Below are positions 6,779 through 14,029 of a stretch of 26,239 nt of DNA, one piece after another. Each line of letters begins with the position of its first letter. The first letter of the stretch is position 1. The stretch is taken from NCBI GenBank assembly GCA_049314715.1, contig JBMOEL010000010.1, positions 1 to 26,239 of the forward strand, written 5' to 3'. Position numbers and translations under genes: made by a program. The notes beneath the pieces were generated by a model that saw nothing but the letters and a program-made list of their open reading frames with translations, was not told the DNA's origin and searched no databases. This DNA comes from JAFLDD01 sp049314715 (GTDB lineage: Bacteria; Pseudomonadota; Alphaproteobacteria; Rickettsiales; UBA3002).

Positions 6779-8605
6779 CTAGCTCGCTGCTGCTTCGCGT
6801 GCACGCTCGGCTTTTTTGCGCTCATTAGGATCGAGCTCTTTCTTGCGCAAGCGAATATTTTTTGGCGTCACTTCCATCAACTCATCTTCTTCGATGTAAG
6901 CAATCGCTTGCTCAAGCGTTGGAACGCGAGGTGGTGTTAGTTTCACCGCCTCGTCTTTTGATGTCGTACGAATGTTAGTGAGCTGCTTTGCCTTCAGCGC
7001 ATTCACTTCAAGGTCATTATCGCGCGAGTGCTGGCCGATAATCATGCCCGCATAGATTTTTACGCCTGCTGGAATGATGAGGAAGCCGCGATCTTCAAGG
7101 TTCCATAGCGCGTATTCTACTGCCACACCCGATGCGTTAGAAATCAACACACCATTGCGACGACCCGGAATGTCACCCTTATAAGGCGCATAGCCATGGA
7201 AAATACGTGACAATACGCCTGAACCGCGCGTATCGGTCATGAATTCACCTTGATACCCAATCATGCCACGAGCAGGAATCAGGAACTTGATACGCACTTT
7301 ACCACCTGAAGATGGGCGCATGTCGGTCATATTGCCTTTGCGCAAGGATAGCTTTTCAACCACCACGCCAGAATGTTCTTCATCCACGTCGACTTGCACT
7401 TCCTCGATAGGCTCAAGGCGATTGCCCACTTCGTCGGCAGTAAACAGAACGCGTGGGCGCGATACGGAAAGCTCGAAGCCTTCACGACGCATCGTCTCAA
7501 TCAATACACCAAGCTGTAATTCGCCGCGGCCACCGACTTCAAACGCATCGGCGCGCTCGGTTTCTTTCACGGTGATAGCAACATTGCTTTCTGCTTCTTT
7601 GAACAGGCGGTCGCGAATCATGCGTGAGGTTACTTTCGTGCCTTCGGTACCAGCGAGTGGTGAGTCATTCACGCCAATGGTAATTGCCATGGTTGGCGGA
7701 TCAATCGGAATCGCGCGTAGTGGTGATTGGAGTTCAATCGCACCTACCGTGTCGGCCACGGTGGTCTCGGTGAGACCTGCAATCGAGACGATGGAACCAG
7801 CCTCTGCTTCATTCACGGGGTTGCGCTCAATGCCATCAAATGACAGGAGCTTGGTGATACGGCCTTGTTCGATAATCGTGCCATCAAGGCGCATGCCTTT
7901 CACCGGCATACCGACCTTCGCCACGCCACTTTCAATCTTACCGGTGAGTACGCGACCCAAGAAGTTGTCCGATTCAATGAGTGTAACGAGGAATGCAAAA
8001 GTTGCATCCTTATCAACGCTAGGCTCTTCCACATAACGCACCACTTCGTCCATAATGATATGGAGGTTCTCGCGTGGGTCATTCAAATCTTTCACTGCCC
8101 AGCCATTGCGGCCTGACGCGTAAATGATAGGGAAGTCGAGCTGTGCATCATTTGCTTCTAAAGCAACGAATAAGTCGAACACCTCGTTCAATACTTCATC
8201 GACGCGCGCATCAGGGCGATCCACTTTGTTGATGACAACAATCGGGCGCAAACCAAGCGCCAATGCTTTCATGAGTACGAATTTGGTCTGTGGCATGGGG
8301 CCTTCGGCTGCATCCACCAGAACCAATACGCCGTCCACCATCCCCAAGATACGCTCGACCTCGCCGCCAAAGTCCGCGTGGCCAGGAGTATCGATGATGT
8401 TGATGCGTGTGTCTTTCCATTGAATACTGGTGCATTTCGCGAGAATGGTAATACCGCGCTCTTTCTCCAGATCGTTGGAGTCCATCACGCGCTCTTCAAC
8501 CTTTTGGTTGTCGCGGAAGGTGCCTGCTTGACGCAACATCACGTCAATCAACGTGGTTTTGCCGTGGTCAACGTGAGCAATAATTGCGATATTTCTAAGT
8601 TGCAT
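6779..8605 (-). CDS. typA: Translational GTPase TypA/BipA
   Basis: TypA is a ribosome-binding translational GTPase involved in stress adaptation and large-subunit assembly. From the chosen start the protein is 608 residues, the normal length. G1 is AHVDHGKT (10-17), switch I contains EKERGITI, G3 is DTPGH (72-76), G4 is NKVD, and the EF-G-like domains III and V plus the TypA-specific C-terminal domain follow. I chose ATG at 8605 because family members begin M-x-(I/L)RNIAIIAHVDHGKT. The frame stays open to 8689, but the best promoter candidate (8667-8696) overlaps that extension. ATG at 8617 is a possible alternative. Confidence 0.96.
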   Translation of the reverse strand: MQLRNIAIIAHVDHGKTTLIDVMLRQAGTFRDNQKVEERVMDSNDLEKERGITILAKCTSIQWKDTRINIIDTPGHADFGGEVERILGMVDGVLVLVDAAEGPMPQTKFVLMKALALGLRPIVVINKVDRPDARVDEVLNEVFDLFVALEANDAQLDFPIIYASGRNGWAVKDLNDPRENLHIIMDEVVRYVEEPSVDKDATFAFLVTLIESDNFLGRVLTGKIESGVAKVGMPVKGMRLDGTIIEQGRITKLLSFDGIERNPVNEAEAGSIVSIAGLTETTVADTVGAIELQSPLRAIPIDPPTMAITIGVNDSPLAGTEGTKVTSRMIRDRLFKEAESNVAITVKETERADAFEVGGRGELQLGVLIETMRREGFELSVSRPRVLFTADEVGNRLEPIEEVQVDVDEEHSGVVVEKLSLRKGNMTDMRPSSGGKVRIKFLIPARGMIGYQGEFMTDTRGSGVLSRIFHGYAPYKGDIPGRRNGVLISNASGVAVEYALWNLEDRGFLIIPAGVKIYAGMIIGQHSRDNDLEVNALKAKQLTNIRTTSKDEAVKLTPPRVPTLEQAIAYIEEDELMEVTPKNIRLRKKELDPNERKKAERAREAAAS

Positions 8606-8666
8606 AAGTCTAGCCATCCATTTTTGTTGCGCTGCACCTACCGTAGATTCCCGCAAGAATCCAGTA

Positions 8667-8696
8667 ATTTTATCTTCCAGAGCGCACAAAACTCAA
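8667..8696 (-). promoter_or_regulatory. Candidate sigma70-type promoter of typA
   Basis: On the minus strand TTGAGT (8691-8696) and TAAAAT (8667-8672) are separated by 18 bp. Transcription would start near 8660, leaving a leader of about 55 nt. If real, it rules out the long N-terminal extension of TypA. Confidence 0.4.
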
Positions 8697-8709
8697 CTAT
8701 CTGGGTCAG

Positions 8710-9333
8710 ATGGAACTAGAATTCATCAAAACCGCCTTTGCAACCCTGTTTGTGGCTGTTGACCCACCAGGGCTCGCCGCCATCTTTTTGGGGCTTACGG
8801 CAGGGTTTAGCGCCGCACAGCGTAAGCAAATTGCTTACCAGTCCGTGCTGATTGCGACCTGTATATTGCTAGTAGTGATGGTAACAGGTGAAATGGTATT
8901 ATCTGCGCTAGGCATCACGATGCCCGCCTTCCGCATTGCGGGTGGCATATTGTTGTTCTACATCGCGGTTGAAATGGTCTTTGAAAAACGCGAACAGCGT
9001 AAATCGAATTCCGCTGAATCGGTCATCGAACATGACCATCCGAAAAACATCGCGGCGTTCCCGCTTGCCATGCCCTTGATGGCAGGGCCGGGGGCGATTA
9101 CCGCAACGATTGTTCAAGCAGGCCATGCTGAAGGTATCTTGGCATGGGTTGGCCTCACCGCAGTGATAGCCGTGACGATGGGCTCATGCTTAGCGGTGTT
9201 TTTGATGGCAGACCGTATCGACAAGCTGCTCGGCACCACAGGCCGTATTGTCTTGTCACGTATTCTGGGATTGCTGCTCGCAGCACTCGCTGTGCAGATT
9301 GTCGGTGATGGGGCGCTCGACTTTATTCATTAG
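8710..9333 (+). CDS. MarC family integral membrane protein
   Basis: The 207-residue protein has six or so hydrophobic segments and the MarC/UPF0056 signatures: an N-terminal FVAVDPPGLAAIFLGLT stretch, a central FPLAMPLMAGPGAITATI motif, and a C-terminal LSRILGLLLAALAVQIVGDG helix. MarC proteins are inner-membrane proteins of uncertain role; the original link to multiple antibiotic resistance is not supported for the family as a whole. It is divergent from typA and shares that gene's upstream region. Its 3' end overlaps the following minus-strand gene by 11 bp. No clear ribosome-binding site precedes ATG 8710. Confidence 0.92.
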   Translation: MELEFIKTAFATLFVAVDPPGLAAIFLGLTAGFSAAQRKQIAYQSVLIATCILLVVMVTGEMVLSALGITMPAFRIAGGILLFYIAVEMVFEKREQRKSNSAESVIEHDHPKNIAAFPLAMPLMAGPGAITATIVQAGHAEGILAWVGLTAVIAVTMGSCLAVFLMADRIDKLLGTTGRIVLSRILGLLLAALAVQIVGDGALDFIH

Positions 9334-9571
9334 CGATTTTGGGGAATTCAACGACCACGCCACGCTTCTTGAAATAGGTCTGTAACATCTTGCGACCTTG
9401 GCGGTTGTTTTGCGGTAATTTGGTTGGCTCAACCAGAATTGATTTTTCGCCTGCAGCATGAAGCACCGTTTTCAGTTCGACGATACGTGCGTCAAGACCT
9501 TCATTGTCTGCGTGCAGTGAGGTGTAAACGGCTTCAAGGGCTTTCAGTACGTCTTTATTGGTGGTCATCAT
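9323..9571 (-). CDS. Small protein of unknown function
   Basis: I do not recognise this 82-residue protein. It begins with a helical, possibly coiled-coil stretch (residues 5-40, heptad-like leucines and valines) and ends in a basic segment, RQGRKMLQTYFKKRG, followed by VVVEFPKI. There is no signal peptide or membrane segment. The ATG at 9571 is preceded by TGGAG at a good spacing, which supports a real gene. It ends 11 bp inside the 3' end of marC on the opposite strand. Confidence 0.6.
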   Translation of the reverse strand: MMTTNKDVLKALEAVYTSLHADNEGLDARIVELKTVLHAAGEKSILVEPTKLPQNNRQGRKMLQTYFKKRGVVVEFPKIANE

Positions 9572-9682
9572 ACTTCTCCAGAAAAGTTGCTAGGGATGTG
9601 CTCGGCTTCGCCTGTGCGCCCTTGCTAAACTCGCTGTGCTCGTTAAGCGTCGGGTGAACGATGCGCGACACTACTCACCACA

Positions 9683-9724
9683 AGCCATTTGAGAAAGCAC
9701 CTTGGAGTGCTTTCTGAAATGGCT
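9683..9724. repeat. Long inverted repeat at the 3' end of tRNA-Gln
   Basis: The arms 9683-9700 and 9707-9724 are 18 bp with one mismatch around a 6-nt loop. On the minus strand the structure begins within the last bases and CCA of tRNA-Gln, so one arm includes the tRNA 3' terminus. There is no T-run after it on either strand, so it is not a textbook terminator. It may stop transcription, act in tRNA 3' processing, or be the mark of an insertion. Confidence 0.7.
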
Positions 9725-9793
9725 GGGGCGCTAGGGATCGAACCTAGGATGTCGGTACCAAAAACCGATGCCTTACCGCTTGGCGACGCCCCA
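9720..9793 (-). tRNA. tRNA-Gln (anticodon UUG)
   Basis: On the minus strand the acceptor stem TGGGGCG pairs with CGCCCCA, the D arm has CAAGCGGTAAGG, the anticodon arm TCGGT/ACCGA holds loop TTTTGGT (anticodon TTG at 9759-9761), and the T arm has TTCGATC between CCTAG and CTAGG-type pairs. The discriminator is G and CCA is encoded (9720-9722). The length is 74 nt. Confidence 0.96.
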
Positions 9794-9809
9794 ACACAGG
9801 CAGGAGGCG

Positions 9810-9838
9810 TTCATATACCAGAGTTTTTAGGCAATCAA
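9810..9838 (-). promoter_or_regulatory. Candidate promoter of tRNA-Gln
   Basis: On the minus strand TTGATT (9833-9838), a 17-bp spacer and TATGAA (9810-9815) would start a transcript about 10 nt before the mature tRNA. The match is moderate but the position is right. Confidence 0.33.
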
Positions 9839-9846
9839 TCACAAAT

Positions 9847-10167
9847 TCAAGCACTTGTTTCTGACTCTATCCAATCCAAAAATGGGGCATATCCGCCATT
9901 CACAGGTAGGACGAGGATAGCAGGGCATTGAGCAGGGTGTAAGGTCTTGATACGCGCAATCGCTGCTTCCGCCCGCGCACTGCTGGTTTTGACGAGGAGT
10001 GCCACTTCTTGGCTTTCTGTCAGCACGCCCTCCCAACGATAGATCGAATCAATCGCGCCGAGGATGTTGACGCAGGCTGCGTAGTGTTCCTCGACTAAAG
10101 CGCGGCCAATAGAAGCCGCTACGTCGCGTGTTGGCGCGGTGACATATAAGAGTTGAACGTGTGCCAT
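9847..10167 (-). CDS. cutA: Divalent-cation tolerance protein CutA
   Basis: The 106-residue protein matches the small trimeric CutA family: an N-terminal LLYVTAPTRDVA strand-loop, EEHYAACVNILGAIDSIYRWEGVL, the ALLVKTSS strand, and the late CPAILVLPVNGG segment. CutA has been linked to copper tolerance and to binding small ligands, but its molecular role is unsettled. I chose ATG at 10167 because GGAGG lies 5-6 nt before it; a TTG 12 nt upstream overlaps that ribosome-binding site and is unlikely. The gene sits just beyond the pilin terminator and has almost no room for its own promoter. Confidence 0.95.
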   Translation of the reverse strand: MAHVQLLYVTAPTRDVAASIGRALVEEHYAACVNILGAIDSIYRWEGVLTESQEVALLVKTSSARAEAAIARIKTLHPAQCPAILVLPVNGGYAPFLDWIESETSA

Positions 10168-10178
10168 CAAAGCCTCCA

Positions 10179-10211
10179 ATAAAAAACGCCGCGGGGATAA
10201 GCCGCGGCGTT
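10179..10211 (-). terminator. Strong rho-independent terminator of the pilin genes
   Basis: A perfect 10-bp GC-rich stem (10185-10194 with 10202-10211, loop of 7) is followed on the minus strand by a T-rich tract (complement of 10178-10186). It lies 22 bp past the stop of the second pilin gene. Its T-tract abuts the cutA ribosome-binding site. Confidence 0.9.
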
Positions 10212-10233
10212 GATTTTAATGTACTCGTTCGAT

Positions 10234-11031
10234 TTAGAACGACGTGCGTAAACGTACGCGGCAGTTAATCTCATCAACAAATGCTGTGCCGACGTTGTAG
10301 GTATTTGGTGTTACGCCGTTATTCACGCAGACACCTGTTCCAGCAGCAGCGCCCGCATCAACCGTTGCTAAGGCAGAAACAGCCTGCACTACGCCCGTAG
10401 CTGGCAAGGCATCGTCCAACTTCTCGTCAATCGATCGGGACTCGCCTGTTGTTAAACCAGCACCCGGTGTAACGGCACCCGCGCCACCCGCTGTCGTAAT
10501 GGTGGAAAGGATGAAGAAGTTACGACCAGAAACGGGATAGACATACGCAAATGTACCTTGACGAACTTTCTGGGTTGGGAAGTAACCCGACATGGTCGCG
10601 ATGCTGGTAATGTTAGGTACGGCCGTTGCCGTAGCATCATAGGTCGACAAGTTTTGTGGAATCAGCGCTGCAGTGCTCAAATCAACCCAAAAAAGTGCGG
10701 TTTCGCAGCCAGCTGCCGTTGCAGCCGCCGCACAGCCTTCAATAAGACCATTACCATCACCACGACCCGCCGTGCCATCACGGCCCGTACCAGTCAGCAA
10801 CCCAAATTGAGTCGCATTGCTTGAGAGAAGGTCGCCCGGAAGGCCTGCATATTTATTGCGAAATGTAGTGGCAGCGCCATTATACTTCTCAATATCGCTG
10901 AGTGTAGAGCGCACAGTTGCGGCTTTAATCAAGTCTTGCCCTACTAACACACCACCCACGATAAGACCAATGATAACGAGTACGATAGCAAGCTCTACGA
11001 GGGTAAAGCCTTTTTGATGGCGAGAACGCAT
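10234..11031 (-). CDS. Type IV pilin / prepilin-like protein, downstream copy
   Basis: The 265-residue protein has a class III prepilin leader: eight residues ending in KG, then FTLVE with Glu at mature position 5, followed by a long hydrophobic helix. A conserved KYAGLPGDLL segment (60-69) and four cysteines follow: 100/109 and 235/257. The last pair probably closes a C-terminal loop. The protein should be processed by a PilD-type peptidase and assembled into a pilus or pseudopilus; no assembly genes are in the window. It differs from the upstream copy at 33 of 265 positions with no gaps. The spacing between the two genes is 17 bp. AGGAG lies about 13 nt before the ATG. A strong terminator follows. 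Confidence 0.88.
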   Translation of the reverse strand: MRSRHQKGFTLVELAIVLVIIGLIVGGVLVGQDLIKAATVRSTLSDIEKYNGAATTFRNKYAGLPGDLLSSNATQFGLLTGTGRDGTAGRGDGNGLIEGCAAAATAAGCETALFWVDLSTAALIPQNLSTYDATATAVPNITSIATMSGYFPTQKVRQGTFAYVYPVSGRNFFILSTITTAGGAGAVTPGAGLTTGESRSIDEKLDDALPATGVVQAVSALATVDAGAAAGTGVCVNNGVTPNTYNVGTAFVDEINCRVRLRTSF

Positions 11032-11048
11032 GGTGAGGCTGCTCCTAA

Positions 11049-11846
11049 TTAGAACGATGCACGCAGACGTACGCGGCAGTTGATTTCATCAACGAATGCC
11101 GTGCCGACGTTATAGGTGTCAGGCGCTGGCGTGCTGTTCACGCACACACCCGTTGCGGCTGCAGCACCTGCATCGACCGTTGCTAAGGCAGATACTGCCT
11201 GTACGACACCAGTAGCTGGTAATGCATCGTCAAGTTTCTCGTCCATTGAGCGTGCTTCGCCTGGAGTTATACCTGGTCCAGCAGTCACTGTACCCGTACC
11301 GCCACCTGTGGTGATGGTAGAGATAATGAAGTGGTTACGACCAGAAACGGGATAGACATACGCAAAGGTACCTTGGCGAACTTTTTGGGTTGGGAAGTAA
11401 CCCGACATAGTTGCAATGCTGGTGATATCTGGAATCACCGTCGTTGCAGACGCATAGGTCGATAAGTTTTGTGGAATCAGTGCTGCCGTGCTCAGGTCAA
11501 CCCAGAAGAGCGCTGTTTCACAGCCCGCAGTTGTTGCAGCTGCCGCGCAGCCTTCAACGAGACCGTTACCGTCCCCACGGCCTGCCGTGCCATCACGACC
11601 CGTTGCAGTAAGCAAACCAAATTGAGTTGCGTTGTTAGCCAGAAGGTCTCCGGGCAGACCCGCGTATTTGTTACGGAATGTCGTTGCTGCGGCGTTATAC
11701 TTTTCAATGTCACTCAATGTTGATCGCACAGTTGCGGCTTTAATCAAGTCTTGCCCCACGAGCACACCGCCCACGATAAGACCAATGATAACGAGCACGA
11801 TAGCAAGCTCTACGAGGGTAAAACCTTTTTGATGTTGACGACGCAT
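11049..11846 (-). CDS. Type IV pilin / prepilin-like protein, upstream copy
   Basis: This 265-residue prepilin has the same layout as the neighbouring copy: short basic leader ending in KG, FTLVE start, hydrophobic helix, GLPGD motif and four cysteines at matching positions. The first 50 residues are almost identical between copies. Differences cluster near residues 131-139, 179-200 and 236-244, which are likely surface loops. ATG 11846 has AGGAG at a good spacing, and a candidate promoter lies about 40 bp upstream. The two genes should be co-transcribed. Which is the major pilin cannot be told from sequence. Confidence 0.88.
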   Translation of the reverse strand: MRRQHQKGFTLVELAIVLVIIGLIVGGVLVGQDLIKAATVRSTLSDIEKYNAAATTFRNKYAGLPGDLLANNATQFGLLTATGRDGTAGRGDGNGLVEGCAAAATTAGCETALFWVDLSTAALIPQNLSTYASATTVIPDITSIATMSGYFPTQKVRQGTFAYVYPVSGRNHFIISTITTGGGTGTVTAGPGITPGEARSMDEKLDDALPATGVVQAVSALATVDAGAAAATGVCVNSTPAPDTYNVGTAFVDEINCRVRLRASF

Positions 11847-11889
11847 GGGAGACTCCTAAATGAATATGCATACGATTTAGCGCCTAATC

Positions 11890-11918
11890 CTATGAAAAGG
11901 CAACTAGATTTCTTTCAA
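11890..11918 (-). promoter_or_regulatory. Candidate promoter of the pilin pair
   Basis: On the minus strand TTGAAA (11913-11918), a 17-bp spacer and TCATAG (11890-11895) would start transcription near 11883, about 37 nt before the pilin ATG. I saw no sigma54 GG/GC pair with proper spacing in this gap. Confidence 0.33.
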
Positions 11919-11970
11919 CCCTGCATGGAATAGGTGCACTTATAGGTAGAGCCTGTGTCGTGAATACAAC

Positions 11971-13446
11971 TCAAGCCGCGGAACCTGAGGCTTTCCGTAT
12001 GATGTTTGTCGTGCTGTAGCCTTGCTTCAAGGGCAGTAATGCTACCTTGCCCCCGTAAGATTCTACCAATTCCCAGCCCACAACTTGCTCTTTAGTATAA
12101 TCGGCACCCTTCATCAAAACGTCAGGTTTCAACGCTTCAAGTAACTTAAGTGGTGTATCTTCATCAAAAAGCACCACCAAATCGACCATGCTAAGTGCAG
12201 CAAGTAATGTTGCGCGATCTAATTCGTGATTCACAGGGCGCGATTCACCCTTCAAGCGTTTGACCGACGCATCAGTATTCAGACCAATCACCAGCTTGTC
12301 GCAGCGCGCCTTTGCATCTTGCAGCAAGCTCACATGACCTGCATGCATAATATCAAAACACCCATTCGTGAATCCGACGCTGAGTTTATCGCGTTTCCAG
12401 CTTGTCACCATGTCTTGCGCATAATGTAGTGGCAAAATCTTTTGCTGATGGGCGAGCGCCTGTGTCGTGTAAAGCGCCGTCGTTAAATCACTTCGGTAAA
12501 CCACCGCGGTGCCAAGTCGCCCAACCACAACACCCGCAGCAAGATTGGCAAGCTGTGCTGCATGCGCCATGTCGCCCCCTGCAGCATAGGCCGCAGCAAG
12601 CGTTGCAATCGCTGTATCGCCCGCACCTGAAACATCAAACACCTCACGTGCATTAGCGGGGATATGTTCGACAAGACCTTGAGCATTAACAAGTGTCATA
12701 CCGTCTTTACCGCGTGTGACGAGTACATAAGCAAACTGATGTTGTGTGCATAAGGTTTGTGCTGCACCGACTATCGCCTCGTCGGACGCAAATCCGTCTA
12801 CGCCAATCGTCAACGCAAGTTCCTTGAGGTTGGGACTAAGCACGGTTGCGCCAGCGTAAATCGAAACATCACGTTGCTTGGGATCCACAAAAACGGGAAC
12901 CTTAGCCGCGAGTGCTGCATCAATCGTCGCGCGCACCACGGCAGCAGTCAGCACGCCCTTGCCATAGTCAGAAAGAATCACTGCCTGATGCGTGGTGATT
13001 TCACTCACAATGGTTTGCAATAATTGTGCAGCTGTTGTGTCGCGCAAGTTATTCTTGGTTTCATGGTCCGAGCGCAGCAATTGCTGACCACTCGCTACAT
13101 AACGCGTTTTCTTGGTACTGACGCGACCGCTCTCTGTAATCAAATAGGGTACAAGGTGCTTCTCAGCGCCGACCAGACCCGTGAGCTGCTTGCCCACCGA
13201 ATCGTCACCAATCACCGAAACAAAGGTCGCTTCTGCCTCAAGCGATAGGAGGTTACGTACCACGTTCCCAGCACCACCCAACATGCGCGACTCTTTTTCC
13301 ATGGTGAATACGGGGATTGGAGCTTCAGGCGAAATGCGATCCACATGCCCATACATAAAGCGATCAAGCATGACATCACCCACGCACAAAAGGCGTGTTG
13401 AGGGAATCGTATCGATAATGCTTAAGAGTGCGTCTTGCGCGCTCAT
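11971..13446 (-). CDS. hldE: Bifunctional D-beta-D-heptose 7-phosphate kinase / D-beta-D-heptose 1-phosphate adenylyltransferase
   Basis: HldE carries out two cytoplasmic steps of ADP-heptose synthesis for the LPS inner core. The 491-residue length is that of the fused enzyme. The N-terminal PfkB-type kinase domain shows GDVMLDRFMYG (23-33), GGAGNVVRNL (57-66) and DVSGAGDT with catalytic Asp277. The C-terminal nucleotidyltransferase has GFTNGCFDIMHAGH with the HxGH motif (369-372) and a downstream NTDASVKRLKG. Its ATG directly abuts the TAA of the upstream trcR gene, so translation is probably coupled. The presence of hldE implies a heptose-containing LPS. Confidence 0.97.
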   Translation of the reverse strand: MSAQDALLSIIDTIPSTRLLCVGDVMLDRFMYGHVDRISPEAPIPVFTMEKESRMLGGAGNVVRNLLSLEAEATFVSVIGDDSVGKQLTGLVGAEKHLVPYLITESGRVSTKKTRYVASGQQLLRSDHETKNNLRDTTAAQLLQTIVSEITTHQAVILSDYGKGVLTAAVVRATIDAALAAKVPVFVDPKQRDVSIYAGATVLSPNLKELALTIGVDGFASDEAIVGAAQTLCTQHQFAYVLVTRGKDGMTLVNAQGLVEHIPANAREVFDVSGAGDTAIATLAAAYAAGGDMAHAAQLANLAAGVVVGRLGTAVVYRSDLTTALYTTQALAHQQKILPLHYAQDMVTSWKRDKLSVGFTNGCFDIMHAGHVSLLQDAKARCDKLVIGLNTDASVKRLKGESRPVNHELDRATLLAALSMVDLVVLFDEDTPLKLLEALKPDVLMKGADYTKEQVVGWELVESYGGKVALLPLKQGYSTTNIIRKASGSAA

Positions 13447-14019
13447 TTACGCCGCGTCGTCTTCCGACGTTTCAACGACAATCGGCTTCGCATCCGCAGG
13501 GCGGAATTTATTCACCACCGCATCCAGCTTAGTCTGCATGCAAAGGCCAAGCAACACAGGATCTTTCGCCTTGATGTTGTTGATGTTCCAATGCGAACGG
13601 CCACGAATCGACTCAATGGTTTTTTTCGTCGTACCAATCAATTTTACGATTTGTGAATCAGGAATATAGGGATGATATTTGATGATCCATTGAATCGCCT
13701 CTGGCTTGTCCTGACGGCGAGCAATCGGCGTGTAGCGCGCGCCTTTTTTTGCCTTTTCCAACACCGCGTGTTTTTTGGCACGCTCGGATAATTTCATGCG
13801 GTAGCCCTCGTCTTTTTCCGCTTTTTCAATTTCTTCTTTTTCAAGCTCACCCATCAGCAATGGGTCTTGGCCTTTAATGCCAGCGGCGACTTCGCCATCC
13901 GCGATGCCTTGAATCTCAAGCGGGTGCATGCCGCAGAAATCAGCGATTTGCTCGAAGCTCAGCGTGGTATTATCCAGCAACCAAACAGCAGTGCCTTTAG
14001 GCATAAGTGGGTAGGCCAT
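13447..14019 (-). CDS. trcR: TrcR-like cell cycle transcriptional regulator (DUF1013)
   Basis: The 190-residue protein begins MAYPLMPKGTAVWLLDNTTLSFEQIADFCGMHPLEIQGIADGEV, which fits DUF1013, a family largely confined to Alphaproteobacteria and named TrcR in current databases. Visible parts are an N-terminal helix-turn-helix-like segment (about 20-40), a charged helical middle (58-100) and a second HTH-like segment, DSQIVKLIGTTKKTIESIRGR (about 127-147). It ends in an acidic tail. GAGGAG precedes the ATG. It is placed directly before hldE with no gap, and directly after qor with a 10-bp gap. The regulatory role is from family knowledge. Confidence 0.9.
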   Translation of the reverse strand: MAYPLMPKGTAVWLLDNTTLSFEQIADFCGMHPLEIQGIADGEVAAGIKGQDPLLMGELEKEEIEKAEKDEGYRMKLSERAKKHAVLEKAKKGARYTPIARRQDKPEAIQWIIKYHPYIPDSQIVKLIGTTKKTIESIRGRSHWNINNIKAKDPVLLGLCMQTKLDAVVNKFRPADAKPIVVETSEDDAA

Positions 14020-14029
14020 GTCTCTCTCC

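Noticed and set aside
7263..8036. A 257-codon plus-strand frame opposite typA
   Set aside because: It is antisense to the well-conserved TypA coding region and is rich in Ser, Arg and Thr as expected for a shadow of that codon pattern; no ribosome-binding site or family resemblance.
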